This document shows positions 48,620 through 60,943 of a DNA stretch of 64,000 nt, one piece after another. The DNA is from Doris montereyensis (taxonomy: Eukaryota; Mollusca; Gastropoda; Nudibranchia; Dorididae), in contig JAXRKP010000622.1 in the NCBI GenBank assembly GCA_037039925.1, forward strand, positions 22,501 to 86,500, in the 5' to 3' direction. The number at the start of each line of letters is the position of its first letter. Position 1 is the first letter of the stretch. A model generated the notes under the pieces. The model was not told where the DNA came from. It saw only the letters and a list, made by a program, of their open reading frames with translations, and ran no database searches. A program made the position numbers and the translations under genes.

Positions 48620-49420
48620 AATGGCTGAGACTTGTCGTGTCTTCAATACTTCACAAAAAAATACATTCTTGGCCATTAGAGTCACTTCAATCGTTACAAC
48701 TATAATCAAAGGAGCAGACCATATGTTTATCTTTCGAAAGCCCTCCGTCGTCTTCTTTTTTTTTCCTTATATCTATATTCATTTGACAGACTCAACTGAT
48801 AAATTGACAGCATTTGTACACTGGCACAATTCATGCCACATCTATCTTTCTTGAAATGTCTTGGATTTGGAGTATAACAATATTCATCTCAATTGATCAC
48901 ACCATAGGGATTGCCGTTCTTTTTTTTATTATTGAGGTTCGATACTATTCTTACATGACAATGCGTTGAATGACCAGTGAAATCGTCTACTACTTCTCTG
49001 GTATCGATCCATAAGTTAACTTTACAAAGTAGTCGACTACTTATGACTTGTGTGAAACCCGTGAAGAAGGTCGGTTTTTCCAGCGAAGACTGCTGGGAAT
49101 AGAAATTAATCACAGTCCATCTGTTATATTATCGACATCAAAATTTACCCGTGAATTCTAATTTTGTTGAGAGGTAAGCTGTCCATCGCTTTTACTTCGT
49201 TTTGCCACCTTCCATTAAAATGGCTTTAAACGTTATTCTTGAAGATTATAAACTTACACATAATCATGATAATCACATATTTCAATGTTCATGATTCTAG
49301 ATCTAGATCTAGATATCTAGATCTAGATCTAGAGAAAAATCTATGTCAAGATCTAGATTCTAGAACTTGAATTTGTTCTATTTAGACTAGATCTATATCT
49401 AGAATTTATTTTTTGTTATA

Positions 49421-49716
49421 TCGACGGTGAAAGTTGCAACCTGTGTAAGTCTAATTTTGATGTTTTGAGAAAATCACAGAAATCGATGCTGCACATTTTA
49501 ATCTATTTTCACAGACATACGCAGGTGTACAAGCAAGTGTCAGTGTCAAAAATTAAACCTAATAAATCTACATGGATTGCTCATATGGTTATTGTACAGG
49601 CTTCTATTGATTCTTGAGCAATGGAATCGGGAACTAGATGAAGCATAGGGGTTTCCTAATGTTAAAAAAGGTGTTACTAATGTTAGACTTAAACAGTCTG
49701 CGTCTTTCACCGTCGA
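49421..49716. mobile_element. TA-flanked MITE, 296 bp
   Basis: Both ends begin TCGACGGTGAAAG inward, and similarity continues to TAAGTCTAA over 34 bases (28 identical). TA dinucleotides flank both ends (49,419-49,420 and 49,717-49,718), the target duplication of Tc1/mariner-type elements. No transposase inside. It is preceded by an AGATCTAGATCT cluster at 49,293-49,403. Confidence 0.75.
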
Positions 49717-49719
49717 TAT

Positions 49720-51100
49720 GGCAAATTTCACAAACATGGGACCCAAGCCCAGTGATAACTTGAACTCTTCAATTAATCTTTCTCAAAGTCTAATTTATGA
49801 ATCTTCTTAACATTTGGTCCATATATAGCTTTGACATCGCAGATATAAAAAACATAATATTATGAAATTTGCCTTCAATTTGTGTGTTTTGTGAATATTT
49901 TTTGGTTGCAAACGTCAGAATTGAAACCGCTGGCATTTCTCTTTTAATAAGTCCTTTTTCACCTTAAGGTAGGTGACGTCAACGACATTTTATTTTGTTT
50001 TCTTCAATTCTATGTGAAAGAGAATTGTTCAAAGACAATTTGGCCAGGTCTAAAAGATTTTTATCTTTGCAGTGATCACGTGAGGCAGGGTTCAGATTTT
50101 CGATTATCATGTAACACTTGTGGTCTCCAAATTAACACACAGTAAGAGCTGAAAAAAAACGGTTGAAAAATACGTAGAAGCGCGTTTTATAATCTGGAGT
50201 AAAAGAAAACGTATACCTACGGCTAATAATCCTGTAAAAGACACACAAAAATTCACAGGTAACTTTAAATAAGAGTTAGAATGTCATGAGACTACTAGCG
50301 ATCTGCGTTCAGACAAAAAAATTGATCTGGGATCTAATAAATGTAATATCGTGTCGAGCTATTTTCCTGTTCATCTTGTGTAAGACCATTGAGAAATCAT
50401 GAAATTTTTGTTTTTAAATTGTCCGGTCGGCTTTACTTAAATATTTTTTCTTTGTCTGTCTCCTTATGAACGCCCGCCTGACGCACGGACAAAAATGTAG
50501 ACGATGAGCGTTCATCAGAAAGGAGACTGGTCAGGTTAGATTCAAGACTGTTCGGGTTAGATTTGGTTGCATTAGCAAAACCTGCTTTGGCTTATCGTGA
50601 ATGAAACTTATGTAAAGAAGTCCGACAATCAAGAGGCTTTCATGATTTATTACATTTTAATAAATAAAGACGAGATGATTGGCAATATGGGAGGTTTAAA
50701 AGTCCAGTACAACGATGATGACTCTACGTCTCCACAATGCACCTCCACAATGCACACAGTCTTCTTCGCATAATGATACAATATTACTAAAAAACACATT
50801 TAAATGAGAGAGATGAAAATAATACTAATAGAACAGGTTGAAGTAGAGTTCAAGATTTGTCAGCCAGCCTATCCCGCCCGTATTACGCGAATCAATTATG
50901 ATCGATAAAGACACAAGTTTGCGCCAGTCTAGTGGCTATGTGACTAGATAGTCGGAGAGGGGGACGGGGAAGGGAGGAGTGATGATGGGACTAGGGCGTT
51001 GTCGTAGAATCATTGTCGGCAAAGGATAGCATTGGCATACAATCACAGAATTTTTTTTTAAATGGCCATCCACACGATCCGGAACGTGCGGGTCATCTGA
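49720..51100. other. Non-genic stretch
   Basis: AT-rich, with no exon, RNA gene or recognisable element found. Confidence 0.5.
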
Positions 51101-51104
51101 AACG

Positions 51105-51985
51105 GTAAGCAGACCTGCCAAGTTTCCAGATTTTATCGGGAAATTTCGATTTGGAACCCCATTCCCGACATCCTGATATGGCCGCAATTTTCCAGATATT
51201 TTGTTCTCGAGAGCGAAAAATTATTTTGGTGGAGAAAATTGCAAATTGTACTTTCTACTAAGCTTATAAAGTACTTGGTAGAAATAATCAAAGACAATAA
51301 AATCTTTTGGTTTGATAATAAATATGAATAGTTTCATTGATAGTAATCATAGATTACATTCAGTGATTTTGATACTACGAACACCTATTAATGCTGTTTT
51401 GGCTAGAAACTAGGATTGTAATCATTTAAATACAGTGATTTCACAGTCAGTCTCTTCCTTTGTTTACGGTTGATGACTCTCATATTATTTTCTATATCAT
51501 TGTCTGGTTTTTCGAATCTTTCGAATATTACTTGTTTTGGATTTATTCAAAAAATGATTTACATTGTTTTTATAATTTACTAAAATTGAAAATACTACAA
51601 CTGAGAACAGGTTTTTTCAAGTCTTTGTCTATGTGACCATCCTCCTGATCAGGAATGAAGGGATTCTTCGAATCATCTGATCAACCTAGAGAATCATTGC
51701 TGCAAAGGAGTTTCCAGATACAATCGGGAAGGGACAGAATTTCGATTTGGAACCCCCATTTCGATCCGCACAAAATCTGATCATTGTCATCTGATTTCCA
51801 GATACGGTAAGCAGACCTGCCAATCAGACCGATTTTGGTGGAAATGCGGGTCACCTCTTTGGATTCAGACCTGCCAAGTTTCCCAGATATTTTGTTCGGG
51901 AGAAAAATTCAAGAGGGATGGGGATGGACCATTTTGTGGAGAAAATTGCAACCCCACCATCCTGAACAGGAATTTTCGAAAAATT
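51105..51985 (+). repeat. Dispersed repeat R6, two or more partial copies
   Basis: AGACCTGCCAAGTTTCC, TTTCGATTTGGAACCCC, CCAGATATTTTGTTC and TGGAGAAAATTGCAA recur at 51,113-51,245 and, shuffled, at 51,708-51,960. A weak inverted character is present. Class unknown. The next 850 bp show nothing. Confidence 0.65.
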
Positions 51986-52865
51986 AGACACACAAACGTT
52001 TTATAAATCAAGTAAATGACAAACAGCACAGTTTAGCGTTGTATAGTTTAATGATAGAACAACACAAAAAGAAATTAGCAATCATTTTGACAATGAAAAA
52101 CTGAAAGGATTGCCCCCCCCCCCCCCCCCTTACTCCATGTCCAAGGGTGCTTCTGGGCACACTAAATTCTCTAGCCTCTAACTGCCTTATTCAGCCCTAT
52201 CGAACAGGATATGACAGCATCGTATGCTTTTTGCAAATTGTCAGGATTGAAGCTGGTGCTATATTTTTTCTGCTAATATTTTTCCATTCAGCTGAAGGAA
52301 GATTAAGAATTATAAATAAGTGACAATGATGCAATGGTCGAATTTACGTTAAAGGATAATTTTTAATGACAGTATTTGGACCACCCCTCTGTGGCAATGC
52401 GAAATAATAATAGAGCGTTACAAACAGCTTGAGGGGAAGCCTAAAATAGCAGCGTTACCAAAATATCATGTGTTATTGCAGAATAATCGTAAAAATAAGT
52501 TTCCCTGACTCATATGACTAGAATTAAGTCACAGCTTAAAAATGGGGATATTACTCACCCAATTTGATTTGAGTCCGGTAAACGTTTGATGAAACAAAGT
52601 TTTACTGTGCTTCTAGTGGGTTGAAAATGGCTTGCAGAAATGATGACTATTATGCATGAAGAACACTTGTGACGACATTTGCACACGTAAATGTGAACAT
52701 TTTCTAAAATAGGGTTTAGTTGGTTGAATTTATTTTATGATCAAATTCGGGTTAGTGGACCAATGACAATTCTACTGGAGAAAAAAATTGTTAATAGCCT
52801 TTCACTTATCCTAACCGAGTCATGATGAAAGAAACAAGCCCTCCTGTTTTATTGTTTTCACCACG

Positions 52866-54330
52866 AATTTAATAGAAACTATTAAAAGATTTTTCAATAA
52901 ACTAACATGTGCAATGAGAGTAGCTGGAAATGTATCTAAAAACTGATGTAGGTGGTACAGGAGTTAGACAGGGCTGTATCCTAAGCCCTCTTTTGTTTAT
53001 CATATTTATGGATTCAATCTCAAAGGCATTAATCAAAAAATAGAAAACAAATGTAGGTTTGTGGGAAACTCAAACCGATAAATCTATCAATGCATATTGA
53101 ATGCTGAGGATTTAGCTCTATTTTGGAAAATCAGAAAGCAATCGTCAGTATATCAACATGCTGAATATTGAACTAAATGAAAGAGGGAATGAAGATGAAT
53201 GCAAAGAAAACAAAAACAATACTGGTAAATAAAGAAACTGAAACACAAAATCTTAAGCTGGGCAGAGAGAAGTTCAAAGCTACAACTACCTAGGAGTAAT
53301 ACAAAGGAGCCACAGGAGTGAAGTCAAGGTGAAAACCGACAATGAGTGACAACTCCACCAATAAAGTTGTTTGTTCTGTCTTTATTGGTGGAGTTTTTAC
53401 CTAGAAGTAATGATTTAACTCAGACTACTCAGAGGGAAAACTAAGAGTAGTAATCAGCCAGAGAATCAAAAGGGAATAACAACAATCATCCAGGAAAGGC
53501 ATTTATAGGTAAACAAGAATTGTCAACAAATACCAAAATGACAGTATACAACACTGTTTATTGTCCTTCTTTCTATGGCAGAGAAACTTGGACCTTTGAC
53601 AATAGGTATACAGTAGAGTACAAGACATGAAATATCTAAGAAAAGTAGTAGGAAAAAGTAAAATAGACAAAAATCAGAACACAACAGTAGAGATCAAACC
53701 AAAACAGATGGAATAAAAACTGCAATTAGTCTTTGGACTTTGGAGTTGTGGTTGAGTCAAGAATTAGGGTTTATAAAAATTACAAGCCTTATTATCTATT
53801 GGTGCATTGGGTCTTATTTAAATTAGACTCTAAATGTTTGTCATTCCTAAAAAAAAATTGTCAATGATATATCATAGCTACATCTGAAATCTAGAGAAAT
53901 ATCTAGAAATTTGTAATTTATTTAATACAAAGCATAGTGATAGTGTGGGAATGGAAGAATAACCTATTTTGCGTGCGTGTCCAAGAATTTTTCAAATACA
54001 TTGGTCAGTCTCACTGTCCCTCATTTCACCTCCCAGTGTCCATTTTGACTTTTCAAACTTGGCAACCCTGGTTTGGGCATGTAAACAGAATGAATGATAA
54101 GAGAATAGCTAAATCAGTATCAATGCTTAAACCTAAGGTAAAAGACCAAAAGGTAGATCTTGGAGAAAGTGGGAAGAAGATAAAACAGAGGCATTAAAGC
54201 AAAGACATTTAACCTTCACAGAAGAAAACAGAAAATGCCAGGACAGAGTAGCCTTGAGAAAGATCATTTCGGACATCTAAACCTCATTTTTGTTCCGCAA
54301 TCAACACTTGAAAGCAAGAGATTATGGGAA
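52866..54330 (+). pseudogene. LINE family L, 3' copy, broken
   Basis: Parallels 39,350-40,290 of the larger LINE: GVRQGCILSPLLF, a degenerate motif C region, CKENKNNTG-type frame-shifted stretches, and the FGHVNRMND tail near 54,070. It is interrupted at 53,301-53,398 by a 98-bp insertion and at about 53,735-54,055 by unrelated sequence. It ends about 150 bp before the first hnRNP C/RALY-like exon. Confidence 0.82.
53301..53398. mobile_element. 98-bp insertion with target duplication and hairpin
   Basis: Flanked by ACCTAGGAGTAAT and ACCTAGAAGTAAT (12 of 13 identical). The insertion contains inverted AACTCCACCAATAAAG (53,351-53,366) and CTTTATTGGTGGAGTT (53,380-53,395). Its sequence matches the element at 44,325-44,390 and the 71-bp array at 6,822-7,500. 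Confidence 0.85.
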
Positions 54331-54484
54331 GAAAAAGCACAATGTTTGGCAACTTTTTTCAGTGTTTTTTGGTTTCTGTTGGTGGACATTGTCTTCACTT
54401 TCACACTTGAGAAATTTTATTCACATTAAAAAATGTCACCTGGAAGCATGTATCGGGGACCTTTTATTTCTTCTTGTTTTATAG

Positions 54485-54881
54485 ACAATGAGGCGACATC
54501 CAAGACCTCATGGACCACCAGGACATCCCAGGATTGGGCATATGAGACCATTGAGAGGGCCGCCACCGCCACCTCCATACCTCGGGGGACCGCATGGACC
54601 AGGAATGAGGATGCCTCCACCACCTGTTATGACCCCATCAGGAGCAGTCAGTAGTGTCAAACGCAAACGACCCATTTCCATGGACTCACGTCTTTTTGTG
54701 GGAAACTTAAACACTGTTGCGCTTTCTAAGGAGGACGTCGATGACATCTTTGGCTGTTATGGATCAATTGTTGGGATATCTGTACACAAGGGCTATGCAT
54801 TTGTTCAGTTTGATCACCCAGACGAAGCAAGGAGAGCAGGACTTAATGAAAATGGGAAAATGTATGAAGGCCAGGCCTTGG
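54485..54881 (+). CDS. hnRNP C/RALY-like RNA-binding protein, RRM exon
   Basis: The acceptor CTTGTTTTATAG ends at 54,484; the ATG at 54,488 is the first in the exon. It encodes 131 residues plus one base. Residues 1-55 are Pro/Gly/Arg-rich (GPPPPPPYLGGP, RMPPPP). KRKRP (58-62) is a likely nuclear localisation signal. The RRM follows, with RNP2 LFVGNL (69-74) and RNP1 KGYAFVQF (101-108). SMDSRLFVGNLNT and GSIVGISVHKGYAFVQF are close to vertebrate hnRNP C and RALY, nuclear proteins that bind pre-mRNA. The donor is GGTAAGT, phase 1. The Pro-rich N-terminus is not found in vertebrate hnRNP C. Confidence 0.92.
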
Positions 54882-55924
54882 GTAAGTTTTTTGTTACATT
54901 TTGGATGTCTGTCTCTGGTTTCTTGATTGTTGGAGGGGGGGGGGGGGGGTGTGTGTGTCTATTTTAGCTCCCTCTTGACATGTAGATGTCTGAGGATTGT
55001 TAGTTTTCTGTTTTGTGTTTCGAAGTGGCATTTTCCTCTCTTTTGGGTGGTGGTGGGGGTTGGCTTGTTAGTTTGTTTAAGGTTTAAGCTTACTTTGAGG
55101 TAGGAAAAGAGCTGTGAGTGTTGTAACCGGTGATGTGAGTGTGAAATTTTTTTCGTTTCATAATCATGTTTGTCTCTTTCTACACTTAGTACTTCTTATT
55201 TGTTGAAGGATTTTAAAGTGAATTTAACATTATATTATTGGCTTTTCATATGACGTTTTATGTACAGAGGAACAGTATTAAGATCATAAAGTACCTAAAT
55301 TTGTACTTTTTGTTTTAACAGTATTGTGAATAACCTGACATTGAGTCAATTGAGAATGTGTAAAAGCCATAATATTATTATTTCACTTTTTTGTATTATA
55401 TATTGCCACCGCTGTTATTAAAACATATACACACAATGTCGTTTCGATTTTCTTTTTCTATTTTCATCGATACACACATACATTGACCTAGTAATCATAT
55501 AATTAATATATAATATATATTATCTTGTTTTTAAGGCATTTTAAAAAATCTTCACATTGCTACATATTTAAGAGAAAAAACGTTTTCACTCTCCCAAGTC
55601 AGCCCATGGCAAAACATTAGTGATATATACTTTTGGTTTGTTTTTGTCCATATTGAATTGTGATTGGAATTTGCCCTTTGAATATGAAACAACAATAGAC
55701 ATGTGCAGAACAGTTACTGAATAAATCTTTTTTTTTAAAGATTTAACAATGTAGTCTTCTGCTCATGCATTTTACAGACATGTTTGGAGGAGCTGAAACT
55801 CCAGAGTGTGTAATTGGCGACATCATATTTCAACATACTCATCTTTTGCAGAGCTCTAGCAATTTTTTTAGTTGTCTTCATAGGGTGTTGTTTTGTTGGT
55901 TGAGGGGGGGGGGGGGGGGTCCTG

Positions 55925-56470
55925 GAGAAATTCATTTTTGTCCAAATTGGGACAAACCTAGTTTAGTGTATTATTGGATGGAACCGTTCATTCCTTCACT
56001 TTGATACCATAAATGAAGCTCAGTATTGATTCCTTGAATTTATATGATTTTATTAAGTACAATCTGGTTATCTTTGAATACATCTGTTGTGCTATAAAAG
56101 CCAGTAATTTTGTTTTCAGTATTGCAAGTTGGTACTCATTTTAATCAGCACAAGTAATCTTTACAAAAAATGTACTTTTGACAAAGTTTCATCAATATTG
56201 CCTTAGATCGTCAGTTAAAAAAAAAAAAACATGTTTGAAGCACCCGTTATTGAAAGGTGCCCGACATAGTATAAGGGAGCTGGGACGCTTTTCTAGGTTT
56301 TTGTGAGAGAGGAAAACATTCAAACAACGAAAAAATAGTTTTAAATACAATTTTCTCAAAACAAGCTTTTGGGCAACTTTTTTATAAGTATTCCTACAGT
56401 TCTCAACGGATTCCTTTGAATGGCAACTAAATTTTCAAAAACAACTTTCACAATTTTTTCGCTCTAATTT
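55925..56470 (+). repeat. Dispersed repeat R4, uninterrupted copy
   Basis: Contains, without interruption, the sequence that flanks the LINE at 37,045-40,295: GATACCATAAATGAAGCTCA on one side and TACATCTGTTGTGCTATAAA, CTTTTGACAAAG, GTTTTAAATACAATTTTCTC on the other. It begins next to a G-run at 55,903. Located in the first hnRNP C/RALY-like intron; 54,900-55,900 shows nothing else. Confidence 0.75.
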
Positions 56471-57424
56471 CGTCATGTGGAACTCATTTGTGTACCTCTT
56501 CAAACTAAAAAAAATTACTCTCAGGATCTTCCCTCCTTCTTAACTGTTCATGTATAATTTTGTCTCTTTTTTTTCCATTTGGCTTGAGGCTGTTCTGTGA
56601 TGAAGATTCTGTCTGCTTCAATAAGTGTAGATCAGTAGAAACAGTAAACATTGTTTCGCCTGCAAAGATTTTGTATGCAATGTGATGATTTTTATGTGAG
56701 CAGTAAAATTTATATCTGCACACTGATACCTCTGCATTATGTACTGCATAGAAACAAAATGTGGGAAAACACATCACTGATGAGTTGTGTTCACACCTGT
56801 AGCATTGTGTTTATCACTGACCATCTTGCAGGGTTCATGGTTCAATGCAATGCACTAAATTTGACACCCGTGGCAATATGATATAGAATAATAATAATAA
56901 TAATAGTAATGATAATAATTGATAAATATAGCACCTGGCTACCCACTATAAAAGTACTCAGCAGTGCTTTACAATCACTTAAAGACAGGAGGAAAAAATC
57001 TCAGAGCATTGGAACAATAAGCATTAAAACATAAATTAACGACAAGGTTTTTTTTATTTTATAAAACATTTATGTCTCATTGTTCAAAATCCTCTTTAAA
57101 AAGTTTAGTTTCTAGATTTCTCTTTTGTTAAGGGAAGACAATTTATTTCAGAGGATAGGAGCTGCACTGCTAAAACTCTTTAGATTGAAATAAGTTACCA
57201 GTATTTTGAATGGCATTTTCAGAAGTAACGCCCCAGATTATCTCAATGTACGGTCAATTACACAATACCTCTACAAGTGGATTGATTATTAGATATGTCA
57301 TTGCTGTTTCTAACAGTATCTGATTCAATCAAATCATCGGGGACACCGTGAGCAAAACATCCCCAGAAGACTTTAAAAACGAAACAGAAAAAAAAAGTAC
57401 ATGTATTATAAATTTCTATATATA

Positions 57425-57815
57425 TAAAGCTGTATTTCTCTAACTTTGACCGCTTACAACTCAGGAACCACTGCACCCACAACCTCCATATTTCACCGGT
57501 AGATTTCAAATAGACTGGTTGGGTTTTTAGCGATTGACCCTTGGATCAAATCAGTATTTTCATTGATTGGGAAAAAAATTGTACTGCCTGCGATCCACAA
57601 AACTTTTTATTGTTATTGTTACTCATTCCTTCGTTCCGGTCATTAGATATGCAATGAAAAGCTGGCCTAACTTAAGTATCGAAAACTGTACCAGTACTTG
57701 ATATCTCCCTGTACTCGGTAACCTCTTGAGTAGTTCATTGTTAAAAAAAAAAAAAGAATGTTGTTAAAGAGTAATCATAATAAAAAAATCATAACTGTCC
57801 ACGGGCATGCTTGTA
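57425..57815 (+). repeat. Dispersed repeat R2, copy 4
   Basis: Starts TATATAAAGCTGTATTTCTC and ends CCACGGGCATGCTTGTATAT; it holds the CTCAGGAACCACTGCACCCA block unchanged. Confidence 0.78.
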
Positions 57816-58407
57816 TATATATATATGTGCACTATACATTATCAGAATATAAGTTTGAAAATATTTTACATTTGGAGAATATTCAAATGTTGAAAATTAG
57901 AAAACAAAACCCAACCTATGTTATTTAGACGCCAGAAGAGAGAGGGGGGGGGGGGGGGCACAAGATATCTGTTAATGTTTAGGGCTGATTTGTATTTTTG
58001 TTAGTAAATTAATTTGCTTGAAGATTCTGGATAAGAATCTATTTCCATGTGACCTACTTGTGCTGCAGAAATTTATGACAAGGCAAGAATACTGTAAAAG
58101 ACTTGTCTACTGAAAAGAAGAAAAAAGTTTCTTCATTGTTTTGCTTTCATTTTTGTCACTACTGTAAACTACTATAATGTAAGTCTGTATTTCATATGTC
58201 TGTGTTTGTGATCATTAAGTGTTTTAATCTAAAGTGTTTTTTCAAATTTTAATAATACAAGCATATATTGAAGGTTTGTTTTATTTTCTTGTAAAAGTAA
58301 ATGTAGATCAAATCAAGATCATGGTTTGATTTTGTTTATTATTATTTCGATTCAATTGTAAAAATATTAATTGTGAGTGTGTATGTCCATCAGTGACCGC
58401 ACTGAAA

Positions 58408-58600
58408 ATGAAAGGAATATTTTCCAAACATTTTGTAAGACAGCTTCTATTTCATGTTATTATAGAGGTTCCCTAAAACTAGAGAAAGACAATTCATACA
58501 TGATGAAAGGAATATTTTCCAAACATTTTGTAAGACAGCTTCTACTTACCATGTTATTATAGAGGTTCCCTAAACTAGAGAAAGACAATGCATGCATACA
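58408..58600 (+). repeat. Two-unit direct duplication of about 95 bp
   Basis: GGAATATTTTCCAAACATTT, AAGACAGCTTCTA and TATTATAGAGGTTCCCTAAA occur twice in immediate succession, differing by a few bases. Recent tandem duplication within the intron. Confidence 0.9.
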
Positions 58601-59034
58601 TTTTAAATTGATAAAACATTTCAATTGAAACATTCTGATGATTGTAGGAGTAGGAATGAGTTCAGAATCACATCATGGGGCTCAACTTTCCACTTTTATA
58701 TATTTTTTAATTTACTTTCAACCTCTGGGCAACACTTTTGATCCCACCCCCTCTTCCTGAACCTCAAAGTCATAACTCACAACTAACTAGTTTGAATTAT
58801 ATGGAACATACAGCTAGTCTTGAATATAATAACACAAAGCAATGATACTATTTTTTATAGAAATTATTTTATAAATTCGTTGTGATTGCAGCATACCTGT
58901 CCCTAAAATCGTTATAAATTGCTCACTTATTTTTCAATGACTTGTCTGCACACTTTGGGGGGGGGGGTGTCTTTTAGCTCATTCTTCATGTTATGTTTTT
59001 GTATTTACAATTTAATTCAATCTGTGTTTCTAGT

Positions 59035-59985
59035 GAGCAGGTAGTGGGTGCCACTGATAGATCCTACTTCTTTCCTGCCACGTGTCTTTCATCTTACTGT
59101 TTCCTCTTAATTCACCCTGAGATCACCACATATAGTGGACTGTTTTGTTGATCATTTCAACCATAGTCTTGTCCTCTTCGTATGGCAAATAAATTTGGCA
59201 CATTTCCCTGACACCTGCCGTAGATGGTTGATTGGCACATACTCCTGATAGGTCTTACTTCTTTATCTTTTATCTTTCTTTTTCCTCTTGATTCACACTG
59301 AACTGAGATCCTGGCATATGGTGGACAGGTGAAGTTTCAATGGAATAAACCAAACCTATTAACATTACTATGCCTGTTAGTATTATCCAAGCTTGCATTT
59401 ATTGCCATTGCGAAGCACTGTCTCCCAATTGAAAAACAAATCCATCCAATGTAAAATTCCCAAATATAATATCGTGCTTTCTGTTTCTTTTGTCTTGTGC
59501 TCTGGTATTTTTTTGGTGTTTTTTTGTTCTTCTTTTTTTTCCTTCATACAGTATGCTTATTATTAAGTTGATTTTGTGATAATGCCAAGGGAGGGAGAAT
59601 TTATTGATTGCTCTGATACTGCGAAAATTTTGACAATTACCACACTGAGAGCTGGCCAAGTAGCCATGACTTTTACTCTGGCACTTATCGCACCACAACT
59701 TGAAGTTTCTTCCCACAAATGTTTATAAAAATGCCAACTTATTGTGTATGTCAAAGATATGTAAACGGTCTCTATAAATCATGTTGTTTTGTTTTTCTTT
59801 TTGTCTTCATATTTTTCATTCCTAATTGTTAAACTTTTGTTATCTTTGATGTCACCCATGAAAACATTGTGGTTGGCAAGTACTGCTGGTAGGTCCTCTC
59901 CTTCTTTCTTTCCACTCCCATTCATGTCTTCCATCTTGCAGTATCCTTTTAATTTACCTTGAAATCATCACATATGGTGGACATA
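59035..59985 (-). repeat. Dispersed repeat R1, three copies
   Basis: Copies at 59,035-59,135, 59,210-59,335 and 59,870-59,985 in the orientation opposite to those at 21,540 and 34,062. Each has the order GG(T/A)(A/C)CTACTTCTTT, (C/T)TGTTTCCTCTTAATTCACC and ATCACCACATATAGTGGACT, with changes. Confidence 0.72.
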
Positions 59986-60867
59986 GTAGATTTCAGTAAA
60001 ACAGAACAGATTGCGTCTTGGACCTTTGATCATCGGCAGGATTGAAATGTGGATAATTTTTTATTATTATTAGATTTGACGTAGCATCCAAATTGTTACT
60101 GTGTAATTCAAAATGTTGTTAGAAATTTTTTGGGTAATTTTGCCAAGACACATGTATTTCCTCTTGTTTATCCTTTCGTTCAGTGAGTTTTGATACAATC
60201 TTTTAATGCTGATTAGAGCATTTACAACTTGCTGGGTGGACTCTGGGGTTTTTTTGGGGGAAAAGGGGGAAGGGGTTGTTTTCTCTGTTTTATTGGGGTT
60301 TTTGAGGAGGAGAGTTGAGAGGTGTACATCATTGGGAGTCGAATTCTATGTGAATTTTTAAAATTTATAAACGATATTGTCAAACTTTGTTATGGAATTT
60401 TTTATAGAAAAGAAACATTCCTACAATAAATTTGACTTCAGATTGCTTTTTTCAAATTTAAGAATAAAGAGCTAAATCGTTGATACAAATTGCTTTTGTT
60501 TATGAAAGAATTTACTATCTTTCTACTTGTTAGTCATAGAATAGATGTTTCTAAAGACTTATTTGAAACTTTTCTTTATTTTTTTCTTCTTTAAAAAAAT
60601 ATATTTTAATCAAGATTTTGTTTCATTTTTACTTTTTATATAATTCTAGTATTATCGTCAATTTCTTAGCCTTTGATATTTACTCTTGCAGATGACTCAC
60701 CAATAAGATTTTCTCTACAGAAATTCTTTTAGAAGCCAAATTACAGCTCATTTGTTAGATTTATTCAACTTTGAAATGGAGCTGAGAGATTGGAAACATT
60801 TTCATTAAAACATTTTTTTTTTTTCTCAAAATTTTGTATCTGTTAAACTTTTATTTTCTTGGTTTAG

Positions 60868-60943
60868 ATATCAATATAGTGTCTCAGCCTAAAAACAGAA
60901 GTGCGCTGAAGCGTGCTACCACTGCAAGAACTGTAAATGATAC
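60868..60943 (+). CDS. hnRNP C/RALY-like, second coding exon
   Basis: Acceptor CTTGGTTTAG and donor GTAAGT, phase 1 to phase 2, 25 codons. The split codon gives Asp, so the join reads GQAL-DINIVSQPKNRSALKR, matching GQVLDINLAAEPK...VKR at the end of the RRM in hnRNP C/RALY. The 6-kb intron before it holds R4, R2 and three R1 copies. The rest of the protein must lie beyond the window. Confidence 0.9.

Noticed and set aside
49546..49746. 66-codon minus-strand open frame
   Set aside because: It lies mostly inside the TA-flanked MITE.
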